Shown here piece after piece: positions 8,003 through 16,996 of a stretch of 64,000 nucleotides of DNA. A program made the position numbers and the translations under genes. The DNA is from Murimonas intestini (GTDB lineage Bacteria; Bacillota; Clostridia; Lachnospirales; Lachnospiraceae). Each line of letters opens with the position of its first letter. Position 1 is the first letter of the stretch. Location of the stretch: assembly GCF_024622195.1 (NCBI RefSeq), contig NZ_JANKBI010000006.1, positions 1 through 64,000 of the forward strand, given 5' to 3'. Below the pieces are notes generated by a model. The model had not been told where the DNA came from. It saw only the letters and a list, made by a program, of their open reading frames with translations, and searched no databases.

Positions 8003-9013
8003 TTAAAACCGGATTGTCACATTCAGTGCATGATCCCTATCCGACGCTGTCTGGATTGCCTTGTCAATCTCATCAATCGAAAATTCATGGGTAATGACAG
8101 ATTCCAGATTCCATTTCCTGCTTGCCATCATATCCATCACATCCTTTACATCTTCGGGAAAATATCCGCCGGAACCAATGATGCTTTTCTGTGCGTAAGT
8201 CATATGGAGCAAGTCAAGCTGACGCATCGAATTGTTCACTGCCACGGACACAAAGCGGCTCCCTATTTTCCCATGCGCCATAAAATCCTCCAGAATACTC
8301 TCATGGCCTGCGGCATCCAGAAAGATGTCCGCATCCGCAGTATCACCCATAAGAGCCGGCGCCGTTTCAAAATATTCCTCTGCTTTTTCCCACACGGATT
8401 CTTTTGCTGTATTGCAGGCAGCAAAACCGAGTTCCCCCGCAATATGCAGCCGGTAATCCGATAAGTCACAAATCATTACCTGCTCCACTCCAAAGTATTT
8501 AAGAGCAACTGCCGCAGCCAGACCAATGGTCCCGCAGCCAAACACAACTGCCTTTTCTCCCGGCTTCGGCTGTCCCCGCCTGGCTGCCCTGCATCCCACC
8601 GTAAAAGGTTCAATCAGGCAGGCCAGCCGGTCTGAAATCTGTTCCGGCACATCATACAGGGAGTAATTCTTTTTCGCCTGCGGCACAAGGATATATTCTG
8701 AAAATCCGCCAATAGTTCCCGCCCGACTGGTGTCATTTTTGACATAACGGGGATATGGATAAACTCTTTCCCCTATCTGAAATTCCGTCACATTTTTACC
8801 AACTGCCACAACCCTGGATACTGTCTCGTGACCAAATTCCGCTCCAACAGCAATCCTGTGTCCTGTATTCGCTCCATGCTGATAGACCGCCACATCTGTT
8901 CCGCAAATACTGGAATAAATATTCTTGATCAAAACATCATTTTCCCCGCATTCCGGCAGGGGAAGTTCTCTCACCTCTATCTGCTCTTTTCCTAAATAAA
9001 TTGCTGCTTTCAT
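8003..9013 (-). CDS. Zinc-dependent alcohol dehydrogenase-like protein (MDR family)
   Basis: This 336-residue medium-chain dehydrogenase has a catalytic-zinc Cys in SSICGTD, GAEFGHE with the His and neighbouring Glu, EPFTVGC, and the dinucleotide-binding VFGCGTIGLAAAVALK. The loop that normally holds the four-Cys structural zinc is replaced by VYPYPRYVKNDTSRAG without cysteines, so only the catalytic zinc is expected. It is probably a sorbitol/threonine-type polyol or alcohol dehydrogenase; the substrate cannot be inferred. It stands alone on the minus strand with CGGAGG before the ATG. Confidence 0.85.
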   Translation of the reverse strand: MKAAIYLGKEQIEVRELPLPECGENDVLIKNIYSSICGTDVAVYQHGANTGHRIAVGAEFGHETVSRVVAVGKNVTEFQIGERVYPYPRYVKNDTSRAGTIGGFSEYILVPQAKKNYSLYDVPEQISDRLACLIEPFTVGCRAARRGQPKPGEKAVVFGCGTIGLAAAVALKYFGVEQVMICDLSDYRLHIAGELGFAACNTAKESVWEKAEEYFETAPALMGDTADADIFLDAAGHESILEDFMAHGKIGSRFVSVAVNNSMRQLDLLHMTYAQKSIIGSGGYFPEDVKDVMDMMASRKWNLESVITHEFSIDEIDKAIQTASDRDHALNVTIRF

Positions 9014-9235
9014 CTTTATTATTCCTCCGTATCAGTACAATTCTATCTGAGAATATCATCTGTTCGTTTTTATTCTGTTTGTATTTTGTTTTAGAATTAT
9101 TAAAATTAATGCAACCTCGCTCTTTTTTCCAACACACGTTGCTTTTATACCTGGATTATATAAAGATTTTATCAGCAGCCGTCGCAGGGTTCAATCATCA
9201 ATACAGCAATTCGTGTTGGAATAAAGGAGATTTTT

Positions 9236-9475
9236 ATGAATACAAAGAATAACCAAGGATTTGGTGATATGGATAAGAAATTGAAAGCTAAGACGCTGGA
9301 GCTTTTAGAAACAACTGATTTTGAAAAAATTATCGTAAAGTCCTTATGTGAAACTGCCCCCTTTAAAATCCCGCAGCCTAGTCCTCTCTCTGCTCCTTGT
9401 ACCCTATGGAAAAATGATTCTGTTGTCTGTTCCGCACTTTCCACAGGCCATACATCTATTGGACTCAGACCATAA
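9236..9475 (+). pseudogene. Truncated TetR-family regulator fragment
   Basis: An AAAGGAG site and ATG at 9236 start a frame whose first 40 residues (including MDKKLKAKTLELLE and DFEKIIVKSLCETA) read like the first two helices of a TetR DNA-binding domain. The usual continuation (GxxxxTFYxHF) is missing: from about 9356 the frame runs into unrelated sequence and then antisense to the end of the radical SAM gene. TetR proteins are about 200 residues; this frame ends at 79. The likely history is a deletion that removed most of tetR up to the convergent gene. Confidence 0.65.
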
Positions 9476-10792
9476 TCTTTCTGCCACCGGTTTCCATTTT
9501 GCGGCAGTAAGCACACATTTATCAGAAAACTCTTTTGCGGTCTCCAGATTTTGGTAATCTGTGCTTACAGCACCGCTCTTTTCTACAATTTCTGTCAATC
9601 GGCCTGGATTGTCCAGTACCGGACATGGGCGAAGCATGTTGTCATTCCACGGCTGGTTGTCATGGTATCCCATGAATAAGGGTGAGCGGTAAGCCTCTAA
9701 TAATGTCTTTTCCCGGATATTGGAATCAGAATAATGGATGAAGGCACAGGGTTCAATATCTCCGTTAGCATTAATATGACAGTAGCTCCTTCCACCGGCA
9801 ATGCAGCCGCCAACATATTCGCCGTCATTCCAGAAATCAACCGTAAATATTGGCTTCGTATGACGGTACTCACGGATCTTGTGATACATCATCTCACGCT
9901 GCTTAGCTGTAGCCATCAGTTCAGGTACCGCTCCTTTTCCAACCGGCATATAGGTGAAGAACCATGCAAATTTAGCTCCCAGTTCGATCATATAATCAAA
10001 ATATTCTTCGCTGCCGATCACTTCTGCATTATTGCTTGTATAGCAGCAGGAAATTCCAAAAGGGAGTTTTTTCTTTTTTAAGATTGACATAGCATTTAAA
10101 ATTTTTTCATAAGTTCCCTCACCGCGTCTTCCATCTGTCGCCTCTTCAAATCCTTCAATGCTGATGGCCGGCATGAAATTCTGCACGCGGAGCATCTCGT
10201 CAGCAAAGGCTTCATCGATCAGGGTTCCATTGGTAAATGTGGAGAACACACAGTCCTGATGTTCCTCACATAACCGGACAATGTCTTTTTTCCGCACCAG
10301 CGGTTCCCCTCCCGTAAAAAGATACACATAAGTTCCAAGTTCAACCCCCTGGTTTACAATATCATCCATTTCTTCATAGGTCAGGTTCATATGATTACCA
10401 TACTCGGCAGCCCAGCATCCGGTACATTTCAGATTGCAGGCACTTGTGGGATCAAGTAAAATTGCCCAGGGCACATTACAGTTATATTTTTCCTTGTTTT
10501 CTTTCTGTCTTTGGTACCCCAGCAGACAACCGTTGATGATCAGGTTTTCAAACAGTCTATTCCGAACTCCGGCATCAATATCAGACCACAGGCTCATGAC
10601 CAGCTTATACCAGTTGCCTTTTTTGTTCCCCATAACTTTATGGATTGCTTCTCTTTCTGATTTCAAAGTATTTTTTCTATCAAATTTGTCAAACCATGCC
10701 AGCAATTTGAGCATATTTTTTTCTGGGTCTTTGTCAAGATATCCAAGCGCCGTTTTCAAAGCCAGCGCTTCCACATTTTCTTTTATTGGCAT
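9404..10792 (-). CDS. Radical SAM protein with C-terminal Cys cluster
   Basis: This 462-residue radical SAM enzyme has the motif C119-x3-C123-x2-C126 (ACNLKCTGCWAAEYG), a SAM-binding FTGGEPLVRK and a SPASM-like C-terminal part (GGCIAGGRSYC, GDIEPCAFIHYS, RPCPVLDNPG) ending in CMACGKCG. About 110 residues precede the core, without a recognisable RiPP-recognition domain. Upstream extension to a TTG at 10912 is unlikely because ATG 10792 has AGAGGAC before it. The gene for a 28-residue membrane peptide lies 85 bases upstream on the same strand, and a tetR fragment is convergent downstream. The substrate is unknown; the peptide is a candidate. Confidence 0.85.
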   Translation of the reverse strand: MPIKENVEALALKTALGYLDKDPEKNMLKLLAWFDKFDRKNTLKSEREAIHKVMGNKKGNWYKLVMSLWSDIDAGVRNRLFENLIINGCLLGYQRQKENKEKYNCNVPWAILLDPTSACNLKCTGCWAAEYGNHMNLTYEEMDDIVNQGVELGTYVYLFTGGEPLVRKKDIVRLCEEHQDCVFSTFTNGTLIDEAFADEMLRVQNFMPAISIEGFEEATDGRRGEGTYEKILNAMSILKKKKLPFGISCCYTSNNAEVIGSEEYFDYMIELGAKFAWFFTYMPVGKGAVPELMATAKQREMMYHKIREYRHTKPIFTVDFWNDGEYVGGCIAGGRSYCHINANGDIEPCAFIHYSDSNIREKTLLEAYRSPLFMGYHDNQPWNDNMLRPCPVLDNPGRLTEIVEKSGAVSTDYQNLETAKEFSDKCVLTAAKWKPVAERLWSESNRCMACGKCGTDNRIIFP

Positions 10793-10877
10793 TCTTTTGT
10801 CCTCTTTTCTTTTATTATCTTTAGCAAAAGAGACTTCTGAACATTCTGCCCAAAGCCCCTGTGCATTGTTTGTTTTC

Positions 10878-10964
10878 TTATTTTTTATTTTTCTTCTTAA
10901 CAACAGCGGCAATAGCGCCTGCTGCTACAGCTACTACAGCTACAACTACGACTTTAAAAGCCAT
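10878..10964 (-). CDS. Tiny Ala/Val-rich membrane peptide (28 residues)
   Basis: ATG 10964 follows a textbook AAAGGAGGAATGAGAT site, and the frame stops at 10878. The product starts MAFKVVVVAVVAVAAGAIAA and ends in a basic tail (KKKNKK). It is a single hydrophobic helix with the same design as the peptide encoded at 4655-4732: a short N-terminal segment with one Lys, a VVVVA run, a central Gly and a Lys-rich end. It is probably co-transcribed with the radical SAM gene 85 bases downstream. The function is unknown: possible radical SAM substrate, membrane-anchored regulator, or toxin-like peptide. Confidence 0.75.
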   Translation of the reverse strand: MAFKVVVVAVVAVAAGAIAAVVKKKNKK

Positions 10965-11152
10965 ATCTCATTCCTCCTTTGTTTGATATGTGGTCATTGA
11001 CACGGTACTTCAACAACAATGCCATCATACGCCTTGATTATTTAAAAATCGATTCAATTTTGTTTGAGAAAAATTAATATCTCACTTACAGCAAACAAAC
11101 CACTGTAATTGTAATGCCTGCCATGACCCGCAAAGACCACAAAATCCCTTTA

Positions 11153-12007
11153 TTAAGTCACTATCCCGCCAACTCCAAATGCACCAGGTCCTGCATGTGT
11201 CGAAATAACACAGCCTGTTTGAACCCACCGGACATTTGAATACCCGTTTTCTCCCAAAAATTGTCCGGCTCTTCTCAACGTATCTTTTGACAGTCCTTCT
11301 GAATACAACAGGTAGATATCTTCTTTTCCAAATTGATTATTTTTCAGCACATCTTCTAACAGCCTTAAACAAACCGTTCTCATTCGCCCTCTATATTTTT
11401 TTGTAGAAACTAAATATCCATTTTTTATTTCAATCATAGGTTTTAAATGTAAAATATTAGCGCCAATATATTGGGCATTGCTCACCCTTCCTCCTGCAAG
11501 AAGGTAGTCCAGGTTTTCCGGTATAAAATACATCCGGGCATTTTCTATCCACTTATGAATGGCTCCCACCAATTCATCCAATAATATGTTTGGGTGGGCT
11601 TCCAAATATTTTGCTGCCTTTATTACAAGATTGCCCTGACCTGCACTTACCGCTTTTGTATCTATATGGGTAATGCCTGAAATACCCTCACTTCCAATGA
11701 TTGCATTTTGCCATGTTGCGGTTGTCACCGCCGAATAACACAGATGAAGGATTTTACAATCTGGATTCTGTTGCTTGATCTTCAAATATGCCTCTCGGTA
11801 TTCCTGCGGATTTGTTCCACTCGTAGATGGAATCTGTCTGGTTTGTTTATAATATTCAAAGATTTCTTTTTGCGGAAAGGCACCATCATTCAGATTTCGT
11901 TCCCCCAAAGCCACATGCATCGGTACAATATGTATTTTCAGTTCTCTAACCGTTTTTGCAGGTATATCAGCTCCACTTTCTGTTAAAATAATAATTTTTC
12001 TTTGCAT
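11153..12007 (-). CDS. DegV family fatty-acid-binding protein
   Basis: This 284-residue protein has the DegV layout: an N-terminal ILTESGADIP, an early PMHVALGERNLNDG segment, the central TSGTNPQEYREAY that contributes to the lipid pocket, and a later conserved LLAGGRVSNAQ and KPMIEI. DegV (FakB-like) proteins bind a fatty acid and hand it to a kinase such as FakA; no kinase is encoded here. ATG 12007 was preferred to the TTG six bases upstream because GGAG is then correctly spaced. It shares its strand with the radical SAM and PF06541 genes around it. Confidence 0.88.
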   Translation of the reverse strand: MQRKIIILTESGADIPAKTVRELKIHIVPMHVALGERNLNDGAFPQKEIFEYYKQTRQIPSTSGTNPQEYREAYLKIKQQNPDCKILHLCYSAVTTATWQNAIIGSEGISGITHIDTKAVSAGQGNLVIKAAKYLEAHPNILLDELVGAIHKWIENARMYFIPENLDYLLAGGRVSNAQYIGANILHLKPMIEIKNGYLVSTKKYRGRMRTVCLRLLEDVLKNNQFGKEDIYLLYSEGLSKDTLRRAGQFLGENGYSNVRWVQTGCVISTHAGPGAFGVGGIVT

Positions 12008-12068
12008 CGTCAAACTCCATTCTTAATGTTTATATACTCAGCCTGGCACTTTCTGCATGTTTACATCG

Positions 12069-12638
12069 TTATTTTCCCCCTATAATAGATACCCCCATTC
12101 CGAGATTCGGGGATTGTAATGCAACAACTACATCTACACAAAAAATAGTTATCAGCAGCACAGCAAATACAACTTTCACACAAGGATTAATACGCTCTAA
12201 TCGAGCACGCATCCATGGCTCAATGAGATATACAGCGAGCATGCCGGCAATTCCAAACATCAATAACCCTCCAACATAAATACGTCCATGAAGATTTAGG
12301 AACTTAGAACTATAATCCCACCACCTTGCGTTGAAGATTAACTCTAGTACGTAAGAAGTGACATATTCCAAAAGACCACAAATTACTATGTTTCCAATAA
12401 AAAGGAAAATAGGATATTTTTTCAATTTATGTCCAAACAGTACAAGTAGTATAAATCCGAACCCATAAATTGGAACCCATGGGCCATGCAAAACGCCTCG
12501 AAGATTCAAAACAATCTCAATCCAGGAGACATTAACATGGGAGCCTTTAAATGCAATCATCTCTAGTAACCAGCCTATTATGCCTCCTGTAAAAAATAAA
12601 ATTGTCCAATAACAGGTATTGTTCATGATTTTTTTCAT
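12069..12638 (-). CDS. PF06541-type membrane protein (putative ABC transporter type IV)
   Basis: This 189-residue polytopic protein has about five hydrophobic segments and the family hallmarks GWLLEMI near the N-terminus, LRGVLHGPWVPIYGFG, and WWDYSSKFLNLHGRI. The family is annotated as a putative ABC transporter permease (CmpB-like), but without an ATPase here its role is unproven. AAGAAGGATGG precedes the start. It lies upstream of degV on the same strand and is divergent from the broken araC gene. Confidence 0.75.
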   Translation of the reverse strand: MKKIMNNTCYWTILFFTGGIIGWLLEMIAFKGSHVNVSWIEIVLNLRGVLHGPWVPIYGFGFILLVLFGHKLKKYPIFLFIGNIVICGLLEYVTSYVLELIFNARWWDYSSKFLNLHGRIYVGGLLMFGIAGMLAVYLIEPWMRARLERINPCVKVVFAVLLITIFCVDVVVALQSPNLGMGVSIIGGK

Positions 12639-12795
12639 TTTGTATCCATCCTTCTTTTGTAGTTCTGTAAGAAGAATAACATTTTATTGTTTTCATTTTA
12701 CTTGTGTTATGTTTATGTATTATTAATTACTACAATAATGAGAAAAAATAGTCTGAATTGGTTACAAAAAATTATGCCTTAAGGAGAAGGAGGAC

Positions 12796-13435
12796 ATGTT
12801 AATAGAAGGATCGAACAAAAGATAAATTAAATTAGGAAAGTAGAGAGGTGAGTTCAAGTGAAGGTGAATTAGAATTTCTGGCTGGCCACAAAATATCCTG
12901 CGTTTTTTTCGTCAGAACTTAGATGATAATTCCCAAAAAAACAAAGATTATATAGATTTTATATTAAAGGACAGATCTATCCAAGATTTAGAGGCTGCAA
13001 ATATATGGAATCAGATTAAAATCGAGATGTCTGAAAGACAGTCGGGTTTCGAACTTTTTATTAACATTTATCGCTTTGAACCAAAAAGCCTTGGTCTGCT
13101 TTCTGATAAGAACATTACAGACGAAGTAATCTATTACATAAATGCCCAGAAAAAGGAGAATAACGAGGGAAGAAGTGGCAGAAATTCTGTCCTATAATGG
13201 AGATTATATTAACCGGGTGTTTAAAAAGCAGACAGGCAGATCAATTCTGAACTATTGTCAGACTGTGTGTATGGAAGAAGCCGCCCGACTGCTTTCTACT
13301 ACTACGTTAGATGTGCAGACAATTATTAAACAGCTAAGATACGAAAATCGTACACACTTTAACAGGCTGTTTAAAGAATATTTTCAAATGACACCTGGAG
13401 AGTATAGGGTACGTCATAGGAAAGCAATGAAATAA
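12796..13435 (+). pseudogene. Frameshifted AraC-family regulator
   Basis: A good start (AAGGAGAAGGAGGAC before ATG 12796) opens a frame that stops after nine codons. Regulator-like sequence continues in shifting frames: GELEFLAGHKIS, then LDDNSQKNKDYIDFILK and WNQIKIEMSERQSGFELFIN up to DEVIYYINAQ, and finally the AraC DNA-binding domain from 13142 in another frame (TREEVAEILSYNGDYINRVF to TPGEYRV). At least two frameshifts are needed, one near the A-rich stretch at 13145-13160, and some middle sequence seems missing. The isolated 97-residue C-terminal frame could still give a DNA-binding fragment, but no ribosome binding site precedes its ATG. Confidence 0.7.
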
Positions 13436-13443
13436 TCAGAATA

Positions 13444-13477
13444 GGGGGGCGGTTAATTCTAGTTTTAACCTCCCCCC
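13444..13477 (-). terminator. GC-rich hairpin between araC remnant and aldo/keto reductase
   Basis: GGGGGGCGGTTAA pairs with TTAACCTCCCCCC apart from one mismatch. The hairpin lies between convergent genes and may end both transcripts, though no clear T run follows on either strand. The 35-nt conserved motif abuts it. Confidence 0.55.
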
Positions 13478-13510
13478 TGTCTGAGACTATCTATTTCCCG
13501 ACTGCCCCTT
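13476..13510. repeat. 35-nt conserved motif, copy 2
   Basis: It is identical to 4602-4636 except at two positions, and adjoins a different hairpin in the same relative orientation. Conservation of the tail but not of the hairpin suggests a functional or mobile unit. Confidence 0.7.
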
Positions 13511-13541
13511 TTATATCTGTTTATTTTGTTAATATTCCGTC

Positions 13542-14669
13542 TTAATCTGCTTTGAATATCTCAGCTATTTTCACCATATTCTCGCTGATCTTGATACTCT
13601 GCGGACAGACCTTCTCACATTTCCTGCATTTCCTGCACGCATCGGCTTTTATTTCCAGAGTCTCATAGAGCTTTTTGGCCTCTTCCACCCCCTTAGATGC
13701 AGTCTGGTTATATGCCTCAAACGTCTTTGGAATATTGATTCCTGCCGGACACGGCATACAATATTCACATTTTGTACAGGATACAAGAGCCATGGTGTCG
13801 TAGACCTTCTTAGCCTCAGCCAGCATATCCAGGTCTTTTTCCGTAAGCATGCCCACCGATGAACGGGATGCATAGACCAAATTATCTTCTGTCTGCTGCA
13901 TATTGCTCATACCGCTGAGCAGAAGGCTGACCTCCGGCCTGTTCCACAGGAAGTCCAGAGCCCATTCTGCCGGCTCCTTCTCTTTTCCAAGCATCTTTCT
14001 CACATTATCTGTGGGATTTGCCAGTTTTCCGCCGAGAAGCGGCTCCATAATAACAAGTCCGAGTCCGCGCTTTCCTGCTTCCTCCAGACCTTTTATGGTT
14101 GCCTGGTGATCCACATCAATATAGTTCATCTGTATCTGACAGAAATCCCATCCGTCAAATCCGTCCAGGATTTTCATGAATATATCCATCTCATCGTGGA
14201 ACGAAAATCCTATGTGGCGGATCTTCCCTTCTTCCTTTGCCTTTACAGCCTTGTCCAGCAGATTATACTTCAGGACAGTGTCTTCCCAACGCTCATTATT
14301 CAACGCATGGAGCAGATAAAAATCTATGTACTCTGTGTCCAGCTTCTTCAGCTGCTCGTCCAGTGTCCTGTCAAAATCTTCTTCACTTTTATACATCCAG
14401 ACAGGCGCTTTTGTGGCCAGATATACTTTTTCCCTGTAACCGTCCTGCAGCGCCCTGCCTACCACGATCTCACTCATTCCGTCATGATACGGATAAGCAG
14501 TGTCAATATAATTAACCCCCTCATCGATGGCACGGCGCACCATGCTTACCGCCAGCTCTTCATCAATATGGTCCTTGCCGTTTTCATCCTTTACTGTTGG
14601 AAAACGCATGCAGCCAAATCCCAGAGCAGACACTTCAAGTCCTGTTTTCCCAAATCTTCTGTACTCCAT
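13542..14669 (-). CDS. Aldo/keto reductase with C-terminal 4Fe-4S domain
   Basis: This 375-residue protein has the aldo/keto reductase barrel (FGKTGLEVSALGFGCMRFP, NYIDTAYPYHDG with the Asp and Tyr of the active site, LATKAPVW with the Lys, and a Gln-Met-Asn-Tyr segment), then a ferredoxin-like C-terminus with the cysteines CTKCEYCMPCPAG and CRKCRKCEKVCP. Such fusions are common in anaerobic Firmicutes and reduce unknown carbonyl compounds using NAD(P)H or iron-sulfur-delivered electrons. The start at 14669 follows AAGGAGG. It appears monocistronic. Confidence 0.92.
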   Translation of the reverse strand: MEYRRFGKTGLEVSALGFGCMRFPTVKDENGKDHIDEELAVSMVRRAIDEGVNYIDTAYPYHDGMSEIVVGRALQDGYREKVYLATKAPVWMYKSEEDFDRTLDEQLKKLDTEYIDFYLLHALNNERWEDTVLKYNLLDKAVKAKEEGKIRHIGFSFHDEMDIFMKILDGFDGWDFCQIQMNYIDVDHQATIKGLEEAGKRGLGLVIMEPLLGGKLANPTDNVRKMLGKEKEPAEWALDFLWNRPEVSLLLSGMSNMQQTEDNLVYASRSSVGMLTEKDLDMLAEAKKVYDTMALVSCTKCEYCMPCPAGINIPKTFEAYNQTASKGVEEAKKLYETLEIKADACRKCRKCEKVCPQSIKISENMVKIAEIFKAD

Positions 14670-14868
14670 AAATTTACCTCCTTGATTGATACCACTGCAA
14701 CCCTTCATTATCTTCACTGTCACAATGATTTTTTCTATATTGGCAACTGTTCTGTAACTTCACAGTTACATTAATTGTATTCTTTCTTACACATATATGC
14801 AAGCTGAAAATATATATATGCATAGAAAAAGGTTACAGTTCCGCAAGATGTTTATGTGCTAAATGCGC

Positions 14869-14896
14869 AAAAAAAGACAGGAATATATCCTGTCTC
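14869..14896 (-). terminator. Intrinsic terminator of the ArsR-type regulator gene
   Basis: AGACAGGA and TCCTGTCT form a hairpin followed on the minus strand by TTTTTTT. It lies about 30 bases after the regulator stop codon. Confidence 0.8.
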
Positions 14897-14927
14897 AATT
14901 ATTTCAATCGCCCGGCATTTGTCTGCT

Positions 14928-15956
14928 TCACCCCAACAGATTCTGCAGATCTGCCGCCATCTCTTCAATTGCCTCCGTCTCCACGCAATAATAGACCTTT
15001 GCATTTTTCTTCTGCACAGAAACAAGACCGCAGTTAAACAGCACACTCATGTGATGTGACACTGTGGATGTAGATAGTTTAAGACTGTCCGCCAGCTCCA
15101 GATTATATTTCGGCTGTTCCTTCAGGGTACACAGTATCTCTAATTTGCTCCTGTCGCCCAGGGCCTTCATTTTCATAACAAGAGAATCCTTTATTGCATC
15201 AGGATTCCTGTCCTTCCTGCTGATAAATTCATTCAGCATTCCATGGTACCCCCGTGTGAATGTATCCAGCTGCTGCACAGGAGCGATCAGCGTGGGATGC
15301 ACTACTCTGTCCGGACCATATCTCTTCTGCATATCCTCTGCATGTGCCTCTGTATAATCACGATAGCGTTTCAGCACCTCCGCATACGGCCTCCTGACAA
15401 CATATACCGCCTGCTCATAAGCAGGTATGTTGGCGCTGATACACTCAAACAACACTTCCAGCCAGTACTTGGGCCTGCTCATAAACTCCATAAAATGCCA
15501 TTTCATCTCTTCCGTAATATCCTGCTTCTGCAGAAAATCTATTATTTCACTGCTGCCCTCCAATACCGGCATCTTTTCCTTATCCGGCAGCCTTGTGCTC
15601 TGCCTGTTTTCCAGCATAAAGGCAATCAGGCTTCTGACTTCGAGATCAGAGACCCCTCCAAAGTCATCTATCCATTCCCTGTTTTCTACCAAAATCTTAA
15701 GTGCCAACGCAAAAAAGTCCTCCTGCGCATTAAAGAAGAACTCTTTTCCTTCTATTACTACCATATTTTTTTTAAAATACCGGAGGTATCTCTTAATAAT
15801 GCTGAAATGCTTCTGATAAAATGCTTCACCATTTATCCCTAAACCGTTCAGCTCAGCGATAATCCTGTCTTTTGCATTAAATTTTTTGCTGCTGCAATAA
15901 AGAAGCACACCCGTCTCGAACAACGGGTCCAATTCATCACTAATAACTATGCCCAT
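14928..15956 (-). CDS. ArsR-type winged-helix regulator with long N-terminal domain
   Basis: This 342-residue protein has an ArsR-like helix-turn-helix at its C-terminus (about residues 265-335: KALGDRSKLEILCTLKEQP, LKLSTSTVSHHMSVLFNCGLV, and a YYCVE wing). The N-terminal 260 residues are a separate, mostly helical domain of unknown role, probably ligand sensing. Ordinary ArsR proteins are about 100 residues, so this is the long DUF5937-like or metal-independent kind. No metal-binding ELCVC motif is seen. It is monocistronic with its own terminator. Confidence 0.8.
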   Translation of the reverse strand: MGIVISDELDPLFETGVLLYCSSKKFNAKDRIIAELNGLGINGEAFYQKHFSIIKRYLRYFKKNMVVIEGKEFFFNAQEDFFALALKILVENREWIDDFGGVSDLEVRSLIAFMLENRQSTRLPDKEKMPVLEGSSEIIDFLQKQDITEEMKWHFMEFMSRPKYWLEVLFECISANIPAYEQAVYVVRRPYAEVLKRYRDYTEAHAEDMQKRYGPDRVVHPTLIAPVQQLDTFTRGYHGMLNEFISRKDRNPDAIKDSLVMKMKALGDRSKLEILCTLKEQPKYNLELADSLKLSTSTVSHHMSVLFNCGLVSVQKKNAKVYYCVETEAIEEMAADLQNLLG

Positions 15957-16073
15957 AAATTTTTCCTCCTTGCCCCTTTTCCGATAATGGTTATAACAAA
16001 TCCATTATAGCAGATAACTTGTATATTGCAAAGAGCATTCTGGACATTACATTGCAAATGATAACTACATGTG

Positions 16074-16814
16074 TTACTGTTTGTTCCTGAATTCATTAGC
16101 TGACATCCCTGCCTGCTTTTTAAATACCCTGGAGAAATGTGCCACATCCAGGAAACCCACCATTTCCGCCACATCACTTACCCTCAGGGAAGGGTCCATA
16201 AGCAGGAGCTTGGCCTGGCTGATCCTGATCTGGTTGAGAAGGTCAGAAAAACTTTTTCCTGTATGCTTGTTTAAAAGTTTGCTCAGATGCCACTGGCTTA
16301 CATATGTATTTTCAGCCACGTCATTGAGGGTTATCTTATTTTTATAATTTTCCTCCATATACTGGAGTGCATTCTTGACAATAAAGCTCCCTGCTTTTCC
16401 TTCTTCTTCATGCTCCTCCTCCGGTGCATCCCCCCGCTGCTTCTTAAGCTTTGCGACCATAGTCTCCACTGCTTCTTCTATCTCGCTCATGTTGGACGGC
16501 TTTAAGAGGAATCTGGTGACCCCAAGGCGTATGGCTGTCTGGGCATAGTCAAAATCTCTGTAGCCTGTGAGGATACAGATCATCATATCCGGGAACTCCA
16601 CCTTCAGTGCAGCTATCATCTTCAGCCCGTCCCGTCCCGGCATAGCTATATCTGAAAAGATAATATCCGGTTTATTGACACGGATCTTCTCCAGTCCCTC
16701 ATTCCCGTCGCTGGCTGTATCCACAACAGTGCACCCGTATTTCTCCCAGGGCACTACCTTGGATATCCCCTCCACTATAATTGGCTCATCATCAATTATC
16801 ATAACCTTGTACAT
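16074..16814 (-). CDS. YesN-type response regulator of the sugar locus
   Basis: This 246-residue regulator has a receiver domain (IIDDEP, phospho-acceptor Asp in IIFSDIAMPG, Lys in LLKPSN) linked by a short acidic linker to an AraC-type DNA-binding domain (ENTYVSQWHLSKLLNKHTGK, DVAEMVGFLDVAHFSRVFKK). It is shorter than many YesN proteins. The start at 16814 follows GGGAGG. It is the last gene after the permeases, and the kinase upstream of the binding protein gene is its probable partner; together they should control the transport and phosphorylase genes. Confidence 0.92.
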   Translation of the reverse strand: MYKVMIIDDEPIIVEGISKVVPWEKYGCTVVDTASDGNEGLEKIRVNKPDIIFSDIAMPGRDGLKMIAALKVEFPDMMICILTGYRDFDYAQTAIRLGVTRFLLKPSNMSEIEEAVETMVAKLKKQRGDAPEEEHEEEGKAGSFIVKNALQYMEENYKNKITLNDVAENTYVSQWHLSKLLNKHTGKSFSDLLNQIRISQAKLLLMDPSLRVSDVAEMVGFLDVAHFSRVFKKQAGMSANEFRNKQ

Positions 16815-16996
16815 ACGTACCTCCCACATTTAAACCCAAATCCCGGGTTCAGTATACAGACCGGCAGCTATTCAGAATTACTGTGCACATATTTTTGATT
16901 ACAGCGCATATGTTTTTGAACAACCGGACGGGGCATTGCATTTATGCAACACCCCTGTCACGTCTAAATCATTATAACACAGGCAAATGCCTTTTG

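Noticed and set aside
10793..10912. N-terminal extension of the radical SAM protein from a TTG at 10912
   Set aside because: It overlaps the tiny peptide gene, lacks a ribosome binding site and reads as low-complexity Lys/Arg sequence; ATG 10792 has AGAGGAC.
13142..13435. Independent 97-residue AraC-type regulator
   Set aside because: In-frame homologous sequence continues upstream in other frames back to a good start at 12796, so this is the end of a frameshifted gene.
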